Shown in pieces: positions 17,211-28,567 of a stretch of 64,000 bases of DNA; the first letter of the stretch is position 1, and each line of letters begins with the position of its first letter. The translations under genes were made by a program, and so were the position numbers. A model generated the notes under the pieces. The model was not told where the DNA came from and did no database searches. It was given only the letters and a program-made list of their open reading frames with translations. This DNA is from Typha latifolia. Lineage: Eukaryota > Streptophyta > Magnoliopsida > Poales > Typhaceae. The DNA lies in the NCBI GenBank assembly GCA_019914945.1, contig CM034101.1, positions 17,681,188 to 17,745,187 on the forward strand. The letters are read 5' to 3'.

Positions 17211-18233
17211 TCTTTCTCTACCAAAAAAGTTGTGGTTGTAATCTTGGTTGATAACTACAAGGAAAATTGCAATGCTCTTCAATTAGCAAAGAGGAAAGTA
17301 ATAAGTACTTGTGTCAAAAAACAAGTTGTGTAAGAAGCAAAATTTAATGTACTACTTAGTTATACATTACGTTTCTTCTTAAGGTCTATATCGTCGGCGT
17401 TCGACTTGCACGTGGCAGTGGTGCATGGCAGAAAGAAGAAGACATAGCATTACTCTTGCGCTGGCCGGGGACCTTTTCTAGAAAGATTTTTATGCAGTTA
17501 TGAAGAATGGTTTCAATGGTAAGCATCAGACTACAATTATAATTCAGCGGCCAAACAGCAATTTAGGAAACTTCCAGTTTTTGTAATGAATGATAGACCC
17601 TATGGTACAATGGATCAGGCTCCCGTAGCTAGGACCTTAAAGAATGAATTGAAACAATGAGTGAGAATATAAATTAAAGGAAAGAAGCAAACGATTTAGT
17701 AACCTTCTACTTTGTTCACAAGGATTGATAGGTTATTATTGTCTGATTAGGGTGAACTCAAATCATTTGAAAGCAAAGTAACATGGATATTCGTACAACT
17801 TGCCACTGATTCGTCCTCCTTCTTTGGACACACTTTCTTTCTCCTTTCTTGAAATTTTCTGTAGAAAGATCTAAGATACATCTGGGGCATTTTTCTTTTT
17901 TTTGTTCAGAAAACCTTTTTTAACCTCCTTGGGTTACTATTCTCTTTTATAACCAACCAGTTACCATCACTTATTAATCTCAACGAGAAAAAGAAGCTAC
18001 GATCATCACGTCACTCTTTGCAACAAATTAAGACAATTATATATCCAACAGATAACCAAATTGATAAACTTAACTCTCAAACTGCTGTACATTTCTTTCA
18101 TTAATTTGCATTCGACGGCAATTGCAGCAGTCAGGGGCCGCCCATATTGGCATCCATCCCCTTATGTTAGTTATTATAACAAAGGAGCATATATATATAA
18201 ATATATATAAGAAAGAGGTAGCTTCATATATCT
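17211..18233. other. spacer between the two GATA genes
   Basis: Should hold the promoter and leader of the divergent GATA gene and the 3' UTR of the canonical one. An AT run lies at about 18188-18210. No further coding exon was found, which supports two separate genes rather than one two-finger gene, although I cannot exclude read-through splicing. Confidence 0.45.
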
Positions 18234-19042
18234 TCAACGCCGAGCATTGCCACCTTGCATATTGTTGAAGGGAGGTGCCAAACTCAGGATGGTGTTTCTT
18301 CTGCCCTCTTCCTTCCTGTATCGTATTCCGCACGCGTTACACAAGGTCTGGCCAACGTTCAAAAACGAGCCCAAAATTAGCAAGTGGTGTCAAGTTAATG
18401 GAATATTTCATAACATAGGTTACTATCTGGCTCAAACTTCACCCCAGTACCCATGCTTAGCAAAATGTCACATATGTAGAATATTAGTTAACAAATGTAA
18501 CAAAGAAACATGATGAACAGATCTGATCGCAACTCACATTCCACGTTCCCATGTCCATCTGAATCATCGATAATGGAAACTAGTATGCTTCATGCAAACC
18601 CTAATAGTAGAAAACCTACATGACTTACATAGTAAAAAGGTGGTGGAGTCCAGTGGAGTGGATGATGATACGTCGAAACAATAAACAAAAGGAAAATGAA
18701 GATAGAGAGGAAGATTGAGAATGCATGCATGAGTGCATATCTCGTATGTATATATAGATAGATAGATATATCCATCACCTTGGGACCTTCAGGCCCGTTC
18801 CTCCACAGAGGGGTGGTGGACACCCCACAAGAGGAGCACCTCTTGATACTCGCCGGCGGTCGCAGCGAGAGGCTGAGATCAAGGCCAGAGGCCTCGTAGT
18901 TTCTCCCTTCCAGTTGCCGGATCAAATCCTTCTCCACCACAGCATTTGAGGAAGAAGAAGAAGAGGAGGAGGAGAAGGAAGAAGAAGAAGAAGAAGAAGA
19001 AGAAGAAGAAGAAGAAGAGAGACTGAGGAAGTTAAAAGCCAT
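18234..19042 (-). CDS. B-class GATA transcription factor with poly-Ser N terminus
   Basis: Predicted DNA-binding regulator, 125 residues, from two exons: 18779-19042 and 18234-18347, with a phase-0 intron inside the finger. Exon 1 ends CSSCGVSTTPLWRNGPEG plus PK; exon 2 begins TLCNACGIRYRKEEGRR. Together they give a canonical C-X2-C-X18-C-X2-C GATA finger at about residues 69-93. The start at 19042 gives MAFNFLSL, then a serine tract encoded by a TCT/TCC repeat (about residues 8-32). A perfect LxLxL motif, LDLSLSL, at about 54-60 is the EAR repression signature, so it may act as a repressor. Size and layout resemble the short Arabidopsis GATA15/16/17/23 group. The open frame extends upstream of the chosen start, but that part looks like leader. 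Confidence 0.9.
18951..19020. repeat. GAA/GGA-rich microsatellite coding for serine
   Basis: About 70 bases of mostly GAA with some GGA on the plus strand, translated on the minus strand as TCT/TCC serine codons interrupted by one Phe. It includes about 13 uninterrupted GAA units near 18980-19018, so length polymorphism in the protein is likely. Confidence 0.9.
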
Positions 19043-20873
19043 GACCAGAAGTACTAAAAGTGTACAACCCCTGAAAGGCTTTATAGCGAGAGAGTGTGTG
19101 TGTGTTTGATTTGATCGGCATTCGGATCCGGAGTTTGGGTGCGTCTCTTCTCGTGCTGGTGAGCCTGACAACTTCCATCTCTTTGGAGGGAAAGTGAGCG
19201 TTTTTTTTTTCTTGTCGAGCCATTCAATAGTTACCAGCGCTCCAATACTCTGCCGGATGTTCGTAAGACGTGCTACCGATGTCCGTGTATACACAAATGT
19301 AGGAGATTCCTGCAGCCGGGAGTGCCTACGATTTAGTATTTGGAATGCCGTTTCTAGGCATCAGAGGGTCAGATATTCATATTTGACACTTGGCCACCAG
19401 ATCCGCTGGCAAATTTGAATATCAAACGAAATTTTTCTATAATGATCTTAACTAATATTTTTGAGAAAAAAAAAGTGATAGGTGTGTTCATATGAGAGTG
19501 CACAATTGTGTTGTATTTTATTCATAGTTCTCTCTACCCTATCCCTATCAGGGGGATGATTTTTTCCAACCATATTGGTATCCATATAAGGCAATCCAGA
19601 CGAGGACTTAAATTTTAATTTAAGACGGATAGGCAAATCTAAATTCATACCGACAAATTTTACTTGCCAAAATTTGATCATTCAGATATGATCGAACTCT
19701 TAATTCCACATGAAATTTTTTTAATGAGTGTCAGAATCCGTTACGCTAATAAATTACCAGTAGAGTATATATGTCTACATGAATCTATCATTTGCGGGTA
19801 AAATGTAGCTTTTGTCGTTAGTGTTATAGTACAATACGATAAAACTATTACTTTTTATAAGCTTAAATTTTATAGTATTTGAGTCTAGATTTCTATCAAA
19901 ATTATAATTTTATTTTGAAATGTAAAATTTTCACTTTTTAAGTCTAACCTCACTTCTAGCAAAACCTCCCCCCTCTCCCTGTCCCTAGGTCAGTGTAGCA
20001 GTGAGCCAGTGATAGTGGCCTTTGGGCTTGGACTTTTTGTCACTAAAACAAATTCCCAAAAGTGAGTGCAAAAAGTCCAACGACCAATGTGCTAGCCAAT
20101 AAGATTTATATAAGAACAGCTAAGAATAAGAATAAGAACAAGATATAAAAGGAGTCTAACTGGCATTTATTTAATTTAACACCGTTGGTGACCCATCCCA
20201 CCAAAGACAAAGTTGCCGAAAGTGTGAGAAAAGAGGAAAAAGAAAAGGTCAAAGGGATAGAGTCATTTATTGTTCTTTGTCTTACTTTCATGAAAATAGT
20301 ATAAAAAAAAATTAAAAAAAACGCAATTTCTATGTTACGTACTTACGTGCGTAATACTTTTCCTCTCTCTTCTTTTTCTTATGCTAATCTCTACGTGCTT
20401 CATACTTGATTATAAAAGAGACTACTTTTAGTATATTTACATCGTATATATGCGTATAAAAGATCCATTGAATAAGCATCTACAATGCAAAGGTAACCTT
20501 TGTCTTGTGATAAAGCGATCGTTGTACAAAGTGAGCTGCATGGTTATCTTTTTCTTTTTTAAACTTTATAGAACATTAGCTCGTAGATTAATTATAAGTT
20601 AGATAAAAAATAAAGGTAGAGGTAGCCCGTCCTCCCAGTATATATATAAGTTGAATAATAGCGTCGCTACGATTAACTTTGCTCTCTTTGTCAATCCACT
20701 GAGCTTGAGATGCTTAGCAGTTTGTAAATTTTACCCAGTTAAAGCTCATAGATTCATAATTTAATTGTAGTAATAAACTACTAGCAATCCTTTGCCTTCA
20801 ATCTTGTGGACCACAGCGGCCTCTTTGAAGACTTCGTTTTGCTTCATACCGCCGTCCTTTGGCTTGTTTCCTC
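19043..20873. other. divergent intergenic region between GATA (-) and NAC (+)
   Basis: Contains the presumed promoter of the GATA gene (with GTGTGTGTGTG near 19095) and AT-rich sequence. Several short open frames (for example 19448-19681 on the minus strand) show no recognisable protein. No mobile element with clear ends was seen. Confidence 0.5.
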
Positions 20874-20880
20874 TATAAAT
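20874..20880 (+). promoter_or_regulatory. candidate TATA box of the NAC gene
   Basis: TATAAAT in the context CCTCTATAAATACC. It sits about 370 bases before the NAC start codon, which implies a long leader with pyrimidine-rich sequence just after it. Confidence 0.55.
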
Positions 20881-21252
20881 ACCTCGTCGCACTCGTGGGA
20901 GTAGCACTTTTATCTCCACTACCCAACTATGGTGGGTTCTGGGTCCTTTGCTCCTTACGTTTGAGATCCTTGAGACAGTAGAAAGTTGAGATTTTTGAAG
21001 CTCATTTTTGCATCCAAAAGTCTCAAGATTTGCTCAGAGTTTTGAAACTTTTATCGCGCAATTTCAGCCACATTTACTTTGCTTTGAGAAAAAGTTCATA
21101 TATACATATATATTGGATATTACGAGTCTCGAGTAGGTATAATATTTTATGATTCTAGATCTTTTTGTTCTTTGTTTTGGTTGCTAGCATTGTAGGTCCT
21201 TCAAAGAGATAGCTTCTTTTCCTGTTCTCCTTTTGGTTTTTCTGGTCAAACG

Positions 21253-23692
21253 ATGTCTCTGGTGAGTATGACTCTCCCTCCTGGGTTTCGATTTCATCCT
21301 ACTGATGATGAACTGGTAGGATATTACTTGAAGAGGAAGGTCGATGGGCTAAAGATTGAGCTTGAGGTCATTCCAGTAATTGATTTATACAAGTTCGACC
21401 CGTGGGAGCTACCAGGTAATGTGATCGCTATGTGTTTGTTGAAATGCCCGTGTTGCGTTGCCTTTTATATACGATGGTCAAGTTTGAAAGCTATGGGTTT
21501 CTGTGTTAGTGATGTTTGTCTACAATAGCAAGTCATCAATTTAATTCACATGAAGTCTGATACAGGCTTAAGTTTTTGGCTGCAGAAATTTGAAGTGCTG
21601 GACAGCTAATTCTGTTAGTTAAGTTGAGGTCAGTCAGCCCCTAAAAGGTTTACCTCGAATCAATTATGTAGTAGCACTAGAAATTTAGCTGATAGGAAAA
21701 TCGTGAGAATGATTCAGATTAAGCTATCGAAACTTACTCTTTCTAGTTTGCTGAAGCATACATCTAGATCTAGCTCCATTATTTTCCTTTTAACAAGTAC
21801 TCTTCCGTTTATTATCTGATTTGAACTTGATGCAATCGTTAGAGTGATACCAACACTGGACATGCATGCTCACTTAGAAAAGGGAGTACGTGTAGAAACT
21901 TCAGCTAGATGAATTCATCTATTTAATTGGTGGAGGGACCACTAGGAATTAAGAACAGAAAAAAGGAAAAAAGGGTTGCTTTATCCCTTCATTGTCACCA
22001 TATATCCTAACACAGCTATTTCTGTTCGATGATGCAAAAGAATGCATCACCAATAAATGACACAATTCTAGTGGTTGCTAGAAGAAGCAGTCATTTCTTT
22101 CTTTCAAGCATCTAGCCTTTTTTCAAGAGGTCGGTTGTAGATCAGCCTTCCTACTCCTGAATGTCACATCACTGTAGAGACACGGGAACTTGTACTAGGA
22201 AACTCCATCTTATTCGCATCCGCATCTTCAATTTAGTGTTGTTCCCAAAGAAATGAAGTGACAACTGACAAGCTTATATTGCACTTAGAACCGTCATTGC
22301 AGTGATACCTATGAAGTCAGAAATATCTGAAATGATTTCTATGTTATTCTGAGTTGCAGATCAATCATTCTTGCCTAAAAGAGATAAGGAGTGGTTTTTC
22401 TTTTGCCCACGAGATCGTAAATACCCAAATGGTTCGCGTACAAATAGAGCTACAAGATCAGGCTATTGGAAAGCCACCGGTAGAGAACGCAAAGTTGTAT
22501 GCGAGACTTCTGTATATGGTGTCAGGAAGACCCTTGTTTTTTATTTGGGACGGGCTCCTGGAGGAGATAGAACCGACTGGATCATGCATGAATACCGTCT
22601 TTATGGGGATCTTTCTCAAGGGTCATCAGATTTTGTGGTATTACATTTCTTCTTGCAATTTATGTACCTATTGCAATGGTGCTCATCAAATAGTTATTAT
22701 AGTGCTTAATCACAACTTTGTTCTGATTGATACTATTGTATCTCTAGGGAGCTTTTGCTTTGTGCCGTGTAGCCAAGAGAAATGACCGTGGACAAAAATC
22801 AGGAAATTTTGGAGGAGAATACAGAGATAAAAGATGCCTTTCTTCACCCAGCCCAAAAGGGAACCTATTCAACATATTGAATAGCATGGAAGAAAATTCA
22901 TCTATTGCAGTGGATCACTTTAATAGCATTATCAGCAATGGATCAACATCTATCAGCTCTGGTCTAGAAAATAGAAGGGAAATGGAGAAAGAGCCAGTCG
23001 CAGTAGAATCTGATCAGCTAGCCATCTGGAGGTCAGATCCTGCTTCAGATGCTTCAAAGGTATAATGCATTGAAGAGCATCATGAGTTTGTAACTTGCCT
23101 GGCATAGGAGAATAGCATAGCTTAAGTAGCATATATTTGATCTGAAAAATTATTGGAAACAACTTTACAAGTTTATACGATGGATATCCAAGATAGTGCC
23201 TCTAATACTTTTAAGAACTGTTGCAGAACTCTACGCTGAAAGACACATCTGATTCATTGGCACATGCGTATGCTAGTTCAGAAGAAATATACCCAATGTG
23301 GAATCCATTTCTGTCCTCTGGCTCTGTTAACTTTACAGAGGATGCTTATCTGATTAATGAACTTGATGGAAATGGATGCCTATCATCTTTCTCAAGCCCT
23401 GTGCACTGCATAGAAATGTACAATTATTCAGAGGATATCTCGCATCAAAGCATCGATGTGCTGGAATACTCAAATGCATCTTTCATTGGTATTACTTCAG
23501 TTACCTTTATACAAATTATGTTTAGTTTCTGAACCCTTTGGTTTAAGTGTGTGATGATAAATTATCACATCTTTTAATTTAGGGACCGAGATATGGAGCT
23601 CGGTGCTACCTCCAAGTATTTGTAGGCAATCAAGTGAAGCAGAGGAAGCCAATTTATGGTTGCAGGAAGACAATATGGTCATTGTGATTTGA
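21253..23692 (+). CDS. NAC transcription factor, ANAC071/096-like
   Basis: Plant-specific DNA-binding transcription factor. Five exons, 21253-21415, 22360-22637, 22748-23059, 23227-23488 and 23583-23692, join in phase to 374 residues. The NAC domain covers about residues 8-150 with all subdomains: [19 protein letters not shown] (A), [15 protein letters not shown] (B), [17 protein letters not shown] and [12 protein letters not shown] (C), [18 protein letters not shown] and WIMHEYRL (D), and [10 protein letters not shown] (E). [21 protein letters not shown] and the RTNR/GYWKATG block resemble Arabidopsis ANAC071/ANAC096/ANAC011, which are linked to wound healing and ABA responses; that assignment is by memory of the family, not by search. 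The C-terminal region is Ser/Asn/Glu-rich, as expected for an activation domain, and no membrane segment is present. The intron positions match the common NAC pattern, and the gene appears intact. Confidence 0.95.
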
Positions 23693-26012
23693 GGGATTGG
23701 CTCTGCGTTGGCTGATAGAAGATCACATCTCACTTGCATATTTCAAGAGACAGTCAGGAATATAAGATATATATATATATCAAATGTTATAGTAGGTAAA
23801 AGAAGTGCAGGACCTCTGAGACATCGCTTTTTAGTGTTTACTTTCTCAGGGATAAAGAAGCATTTCCTGCATGCCTATATCAAGAATAAAGATCTCCAGA
23901 ACAACCCCTTTTAGTGTTTGTCTCCAGAGGCTAGTTATCCCATTGCAATTAATCTTAGACATTGGGCCACAATATTTTAATGTGGCCATATATTGCTCTG
24001 TAGCATATTCCTGCCTTCTGGTAATATGTAAAAGTGTGCATTTTGTGTACTCTCTAACTCATAATGAGATGATTTGCACTCTCTAGCCTTTTATATTAAT
24101 CTTCTAAATAACAAGCAAGCTGACTTGAGCTTGGCTCTAAAAGGCTCGAATTATGCTCGAATTGATTGAAATAGGCTTGACATCTGCAGTTCTGCTCAGG
24201 CTTGAAATAAGCTCGAAATGATCATCAATTTGAACTTAATCTATTAGCTTAGTCTCGATATTGTAATATATAAATTCTTGTGTGCCGAAATGTGCTAGAT
24301 GGACAGATTCATGATCCTGTGACAGTCTTCCTAATTTAAAAAGGGAAAGAAAAGAACTACCAAGGTGAAGAAATAAAAGAATGCATGGAAATCTTTCTGA
24401 ATACCCACAGGAAGGTTAGAGTGCAGTTTGTCTATGAGATGAAGCATTTGTGCCATTCTTCAGCACCACCCAAGCAAAAGAAAGTCGGCACCGTCGCTCT
24501 GAAGAATCTCAGAAAAGAAACAATTCACCATAAAAAAAAAAACTACTGCCTTCTTTGAACATTTCATTCAGTTCTTATATTCTAGCATAGATTCTAACCT
24601 ACAATTCCACTTAGCATTCCCATGCTTAGATTTTTGACAAACTTAATTTGAAAACTTGCAAAGCTTATATATATATATATATATATATGCAAAGGCAACT
24701 CATCACTCATGTGTATTCATGTGCCATTGCCATGCACCAACCATGACACATCTGGCCATCACATGCCTTGTCATCTCCCAATCTCTTCCTCTTTCTTCTA
24801 ATCTATTTCTTAAGGCAAATTGGCATCATCCCTTTCTGTTTAAACCTCTCTAATTACTCTAAAAAAATTATAATTAAGATGCAAAATAGGTCATGGTCTT
24901 GGAAAGTCCAAGAAATTAGATAATATCATTGTACCAAACTGTGTAATGTACACGAAAGCAAGACGGTAGATCATACGCCATCTGTTAGTCAAATAATTAT
25001 TTTTTTTCTGAAAAAAAAATAAGAAGTAAAAGATTTAGCAACCTTTGACTTTTAGGCGTCCATCATGAAGGAAAACTTGAGGCTTATCTTGGACCTTGTC
25101 TAATCTTCCAATTGCAAGCCCAAATGTAGTATAAATTGCTAGTAATTTTAGTTTATTAATGCAAGTTGCCTTTCATAATTCAGTTATAGCTGTGGGTGGA
25201 TGTGCCAAATTCTGGTCAAATACTCATTTGGGAGAAGAACATCATGAGGTTATGCCTTAACTTTTCAATCTTTTGGCAATAATATATTATATAGATATAT
25301 AGCATTTGTTTGGTTTGTCTCCGAAGCAATAAAATTGAGGATCCGTATAAAAATGAGCTATAGTTTACAAATCCAAATATAATTATCTATTTTGTTATGT
25401 ATAATAAAATTAAAATGGGGAAGATTCTTGGATCACCCATATCTTCGCAGATATATATGCCTCGGTGGAAGTTAACTAACTCATCATTGGGATTAAAAAA
25501 ATATCATGCAAGTACTACACCCACAGAACTAGATCAAGATTAATTTAATATATATAATGCTTCTTTATTTTATTTTTATCATTAAACTAACACAGTCGAC
25601 ATCTCTACAACAGATTCCAGCTGATGGATTTGGCAAAGCTGTATGGCTTCCCACCTAATTTTTGTCAAAATCTATATGCGCAATATCTTACACTTAATTA
25701 ATAATTATCTTTATTAACAGATTAGTATCTTTGAAAACAGGAAACCCAATATAAAAATCAAGGTCAGAAGGGAGCTCAACTCCCCACAATCCTAACTCAT
25801 TCATAATCTAAAATAAATTTAAAATAAAAGGAAAAAAAGTCAGAACCGATGACATAACCAATGTTAGATTTAAGAGATTATAATATATGGTTGGTTAGGC
25901 TCCACATATATAGATTGCAAGCATCTTTTTGCCATTGACTTAAGAATTTTTATACTATATATATACTCCTTCTATCGATCTATCCTTCTTCTTCTTCCAA
26001 TCAGACCAAGCC
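23693..26012. other. intergenic region, NAC 3' flank to PUB leader
   Basis: 23693 to about 24090 is probably the NAC 3' UTR. 24120-24260 has degenerate GCTCGAA/GCTTGA motifs typical of decayed retroelement LTRs. A (TA)n run lies at 24666-24688. The rest is AT-rich. TATACTATATATATA near 25951-25965, about 50 bases before the PUB start, is a likely TATA region. Confidence 0.5.
24666..24688. repeat. (TA)n microsatellite
   Basis: About 11 uninterrupted TA units in intergenic DNA. Confidence 0.9.
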
Positions 26013-27260
26013 ATGGAAACTCCACACTTGTTCAGATGCCCTATCTCCATGGAGCTAATGGAGGATCCGGTGACGATCTCCACCGGCGTCACCTACGAGA
26101 AGAAGAACATCGAGAAGTGGCTGGTCGTCTACAAGAAGTCGACGTGCCCCGCGACGATGCAACGCCTCGACAACTTCGATCTCACGCCGAACCACACGCT
26201 CAAGCGCGTCATCTCCTCATGGCTCGTTCGCGAAGTTAGAGACCCAGCTGCCATCGCTCCATCTCCTTCTCGCCTCTCGAGCGCGTTCAATCACGAGATG
26301 CTTTCTTCGCTTCTAGCCGACGTGGAATCCTCCCCCTTCAAGGTCTCCTCTCTCAAAGCTCTCAAGTCTTCCATGGATAGAAACGATGACATGCAGAAGG
26401 ATTTCATCAAGTTAGGAGGCGTCAGAGTGTTAAGCCGTGTCATGTTCCAAGTTATAACGACGTCCGAGAGCAATGACTTCAATACGTTTCGAGCTTGCGA
26501 GGAGGCAGTTAGTCTTCTCTCTGTTCTACATTTATCCGACGAGGAATCGATCGCATTGCTACTGAAACCCGAGTGCATGAAGCCCATGATGGTCATGTTA
26601 CAAAGAGGTTGCACCGAAGCTAGGCTGCACACCATGACCATCCTAAAGAAAATATCAAAGTCGACCAACAACAACTCTTGGGTCGATGCTATAAACGACC
26701 AAGACATGGATTTGTTCAAGTCTTTACTAGAACTCCTCTCCGACGAGATCTCGACGAAGCTGAGCTCGTGTTCTTTGGATATCTTGCTCGAAATAATCAG
26801 CAAATCGAAGAATAACCGTGTAAAGGCGATCGAGGCGGGCGCGGTTCGCGTCTCGATCGAGCTGCTGCCCGACGCCACTCGCCATCACTGCGAGAAAATT
26901 TTGCTGCTGCTCAGGAGGATTTGCGAGTGCCCCGAGGGGAGGTCGGCGTTCGCCGACCACGGCTTAGGGATCGCGGCGGTGGCGAAGAAGATCTTGCGCG
27001 TTTCAGAGATTGGGACAAAGCTGGGTGTCAAGATCTTGTGGTTGATGTGTAGTTTTCTGCCGACGGAGAAGGTGGTGGAGGATATGATGGTGTTCGGTGC
27101 AGTGAAGAAGCTCTTGGGGTTGCTTCATATGGACGGGAGATCTTCAACTAAGGAGAGAGCTATCAAGATTGTCAGATTGCACGGGCCGAGCTGGAGGCAG
27201 TACCCTTGCTTTCCTTGTGAGTTGCAGGATTATTTGAGAGTAGTGCACCAATCGAATTAA
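26013..27260 (+). CDS. U-box E3 ubiquitin ligase, PUB22/23/24-like
   Basis: An intronless 415-codon gene. The U-box at about residues 5-75 (FRCPISMELMEDPVTISTG, IEKWL, CPATMQRL, LTPNHTLKRVISSWL) recruits an E2 enzyme without zinc. The rest is a helical ARM-repeat-like region with leucine-rich segments (for example LGGVRVLSRVM, AGAVRVSIELLPD, FGAVKKLLGLL) that should bind substrates. Length, lack of introns and architecture match the PUB20-24 group; PUB22/23/24 in Arabidopsis dampen pattern-triggered immunity and drought signalling. The coding sequence is clearly richer in G and C than its flanks, especially in the U-box and around 26820-27000. Departures from the usual U-box are TYEKKN in place of TYDR and CPAT in place of CPVT. 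The start follows a CTTCTTCTTCC leader. Long antisense open frames here are shadows. Confidence 0.95.
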   Translation: METPHLFRCPISMELMEDPVTISTGVTYEKKNIEKWLVVYKKSTCPATMQRLDNFDLTPNHTLKRVISSWLVREVRDPAAIAPSPSRLSSAFNHEMLSSLLADVESSPFKVSSLKALKSSMDRNDDMQKDFIKLGGVRVLSRVMFQVITTSESNDFNTFRACEEAVSLLSVLHLSDEESIALLLKPECMKPMMVMLQRGCTEARLHTMTILKKISKSTNNNSWVDAINDQDMDLFKSLLELLSDEISTKLSSCSLDILLEIISKSKNNRVKAIEAGAVRVSIELLPDATRHHCEKILLLLRRICECPEGRSAFADHGLGIAAVAKKILRVSEIGTKLGVKILWLMCSFLPTEKVVEDMMVFGAVKKLLGLLHMDGRSSTKERAIKIVRLHGPSWRQYPCFPCELQDYLRVVHQSN

Positions 27261-28530
27261 TCACCATTTTTTCAACTCAAGTCGATTCTTTTCTCTCTCT
27301 CTCTCTCTCTCTATTTGATGATTGTTTTGATGCAAATCTTGGGTTGTGACTTGTGAAAATTAATTGTGTTTATGACGGTTATGTCGGATAACGTAAATTT
27401 TATCCATCCCTCCTCAATCCATCATTTACCCAATGGCCCAAAACCCATGGGCTAGGCTACAAATGGGCCTTGTTCAGCAAAGCTCGACCCATCTTAGTCC
27501 GCGTCCTGACGAAGCTTTTTGTTTAACATATATATATATATATATATATATAAGAGTATAACAGGCTTTACAGCCGACAGAAAGCTACGGATGGCTTCTT
27601 TTGAGAAGCCATCCTTGTTAACAAGTCATTAGACGAGGAAGCTTTTTGTTGCATTGATAGCGTATAACCCTACCCATTCGTTACGGAAGATGGCTACAAT
27701 GTCACCATCTCAAAGTTAACAAAGTCAAATAGAATAGTAGTAAAGTCTACATACGTGATCACATCATAAGAAATTATTATGTGGACTGTTTACTAATTTC
27801 TAATCCCACTGTACGGCGGATACCTATTTGGTGGAGGATAAGGAACCAAGTTTTAAACACTCTTGCCGGGTCCAAATTGGTTTACAATTTCACATGAATC
27901 AAACCTCTCTACATGCATGCCTTTGGCCTTTTGGACTTAATTAGAGTTAGATGGTAATAACTCACACGGTTTGCTTGTGATTCCATTCCTTAAACCAGTT
28001 AGTTGAATCGTCCATTTATCCTAAACCTAATTCTCGAGAAAATATCCGATATCCTCGTCGGTGGATGTTCTATTATCTAAATATATCACCACACAGCTCC
28101 GGACTCACATTCGCAGTTCCCTTATTGGCTATAAACATCGGACCCAAATTGTGTGATTCATTCACGACGAATGTCGACGTGCCACGTCTTGGTAGCAAAA
28201 TTGACTGTGCTCTTTGGTCGTAGCTCATCCGAACTCGTTTCCAGCTTGGCGTTTATCCACTAAAGGATTGATCCCGTACACTTCGAATGCACGAACTTGC
28301 TTCATTAGGCTGCCTTATTATAACAGTTGTATTTGCAGGTAACCACCTGCCTTTTGGACTTATTTTCGCGGAAAAGTTGACAGGTGTGGTAGTTATTTGC
28401 AATAAAAAAACAAAAAAGTAAAAATGTTTTCATGTTTGTAGCAAATTCCCGCAGCGGGATCTGCAGAAAATCTGATGACAGAAGCACCTCGGCATTAATC
28501 TATAGTCTATACCTTCACCCTTGTGTACCA
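27261..28530. other. intergenic region, PUB to PIRL
   Basis: Starts with a (TC)n run at 27292-27312 in the probable PUB 3' UTR, then a (TA)n run at 27528-27552. The remainder is unremarkable; two related GACGA(G)GAAGCTTTTTGTT segments occur at about 27507 and 27634. No gene is seen. Confidence 0.5.
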
Positions 28531-28555
28531 CTCTCTCTCTCTCTCTCTCTCTCTC
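28531..28555. repeat. (CT)n tract in PIRL leader
   Basis: About 12 CT units end 13 bases before the chosen PIRL start codon. CT/GA tracts in leaders are common in plants. An in-frame ATG at 28523 would translate the tract as a Ser-Leu repeat, which is one reason to prefer the later start. Confidence 0.85.
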
Positions 28556-28567
28556 AAGTCCGTATCA

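Noticed and set aside
15295..19042. A single GATA gene with two fingers
   Set aside because: The upstream finger gene has its own stop codon at 18234 with an in-phase second exon, and the downstream one has its own ATG; two genes explain the data more simply.
26291..26878. 195-codon minus-strand open frame inside the U-box gene
   Set aside because: It is antisense to a clearly conserved PUB protein, in a GC-rich stretch where long shadow frames are expected, and has no recognisable domain.
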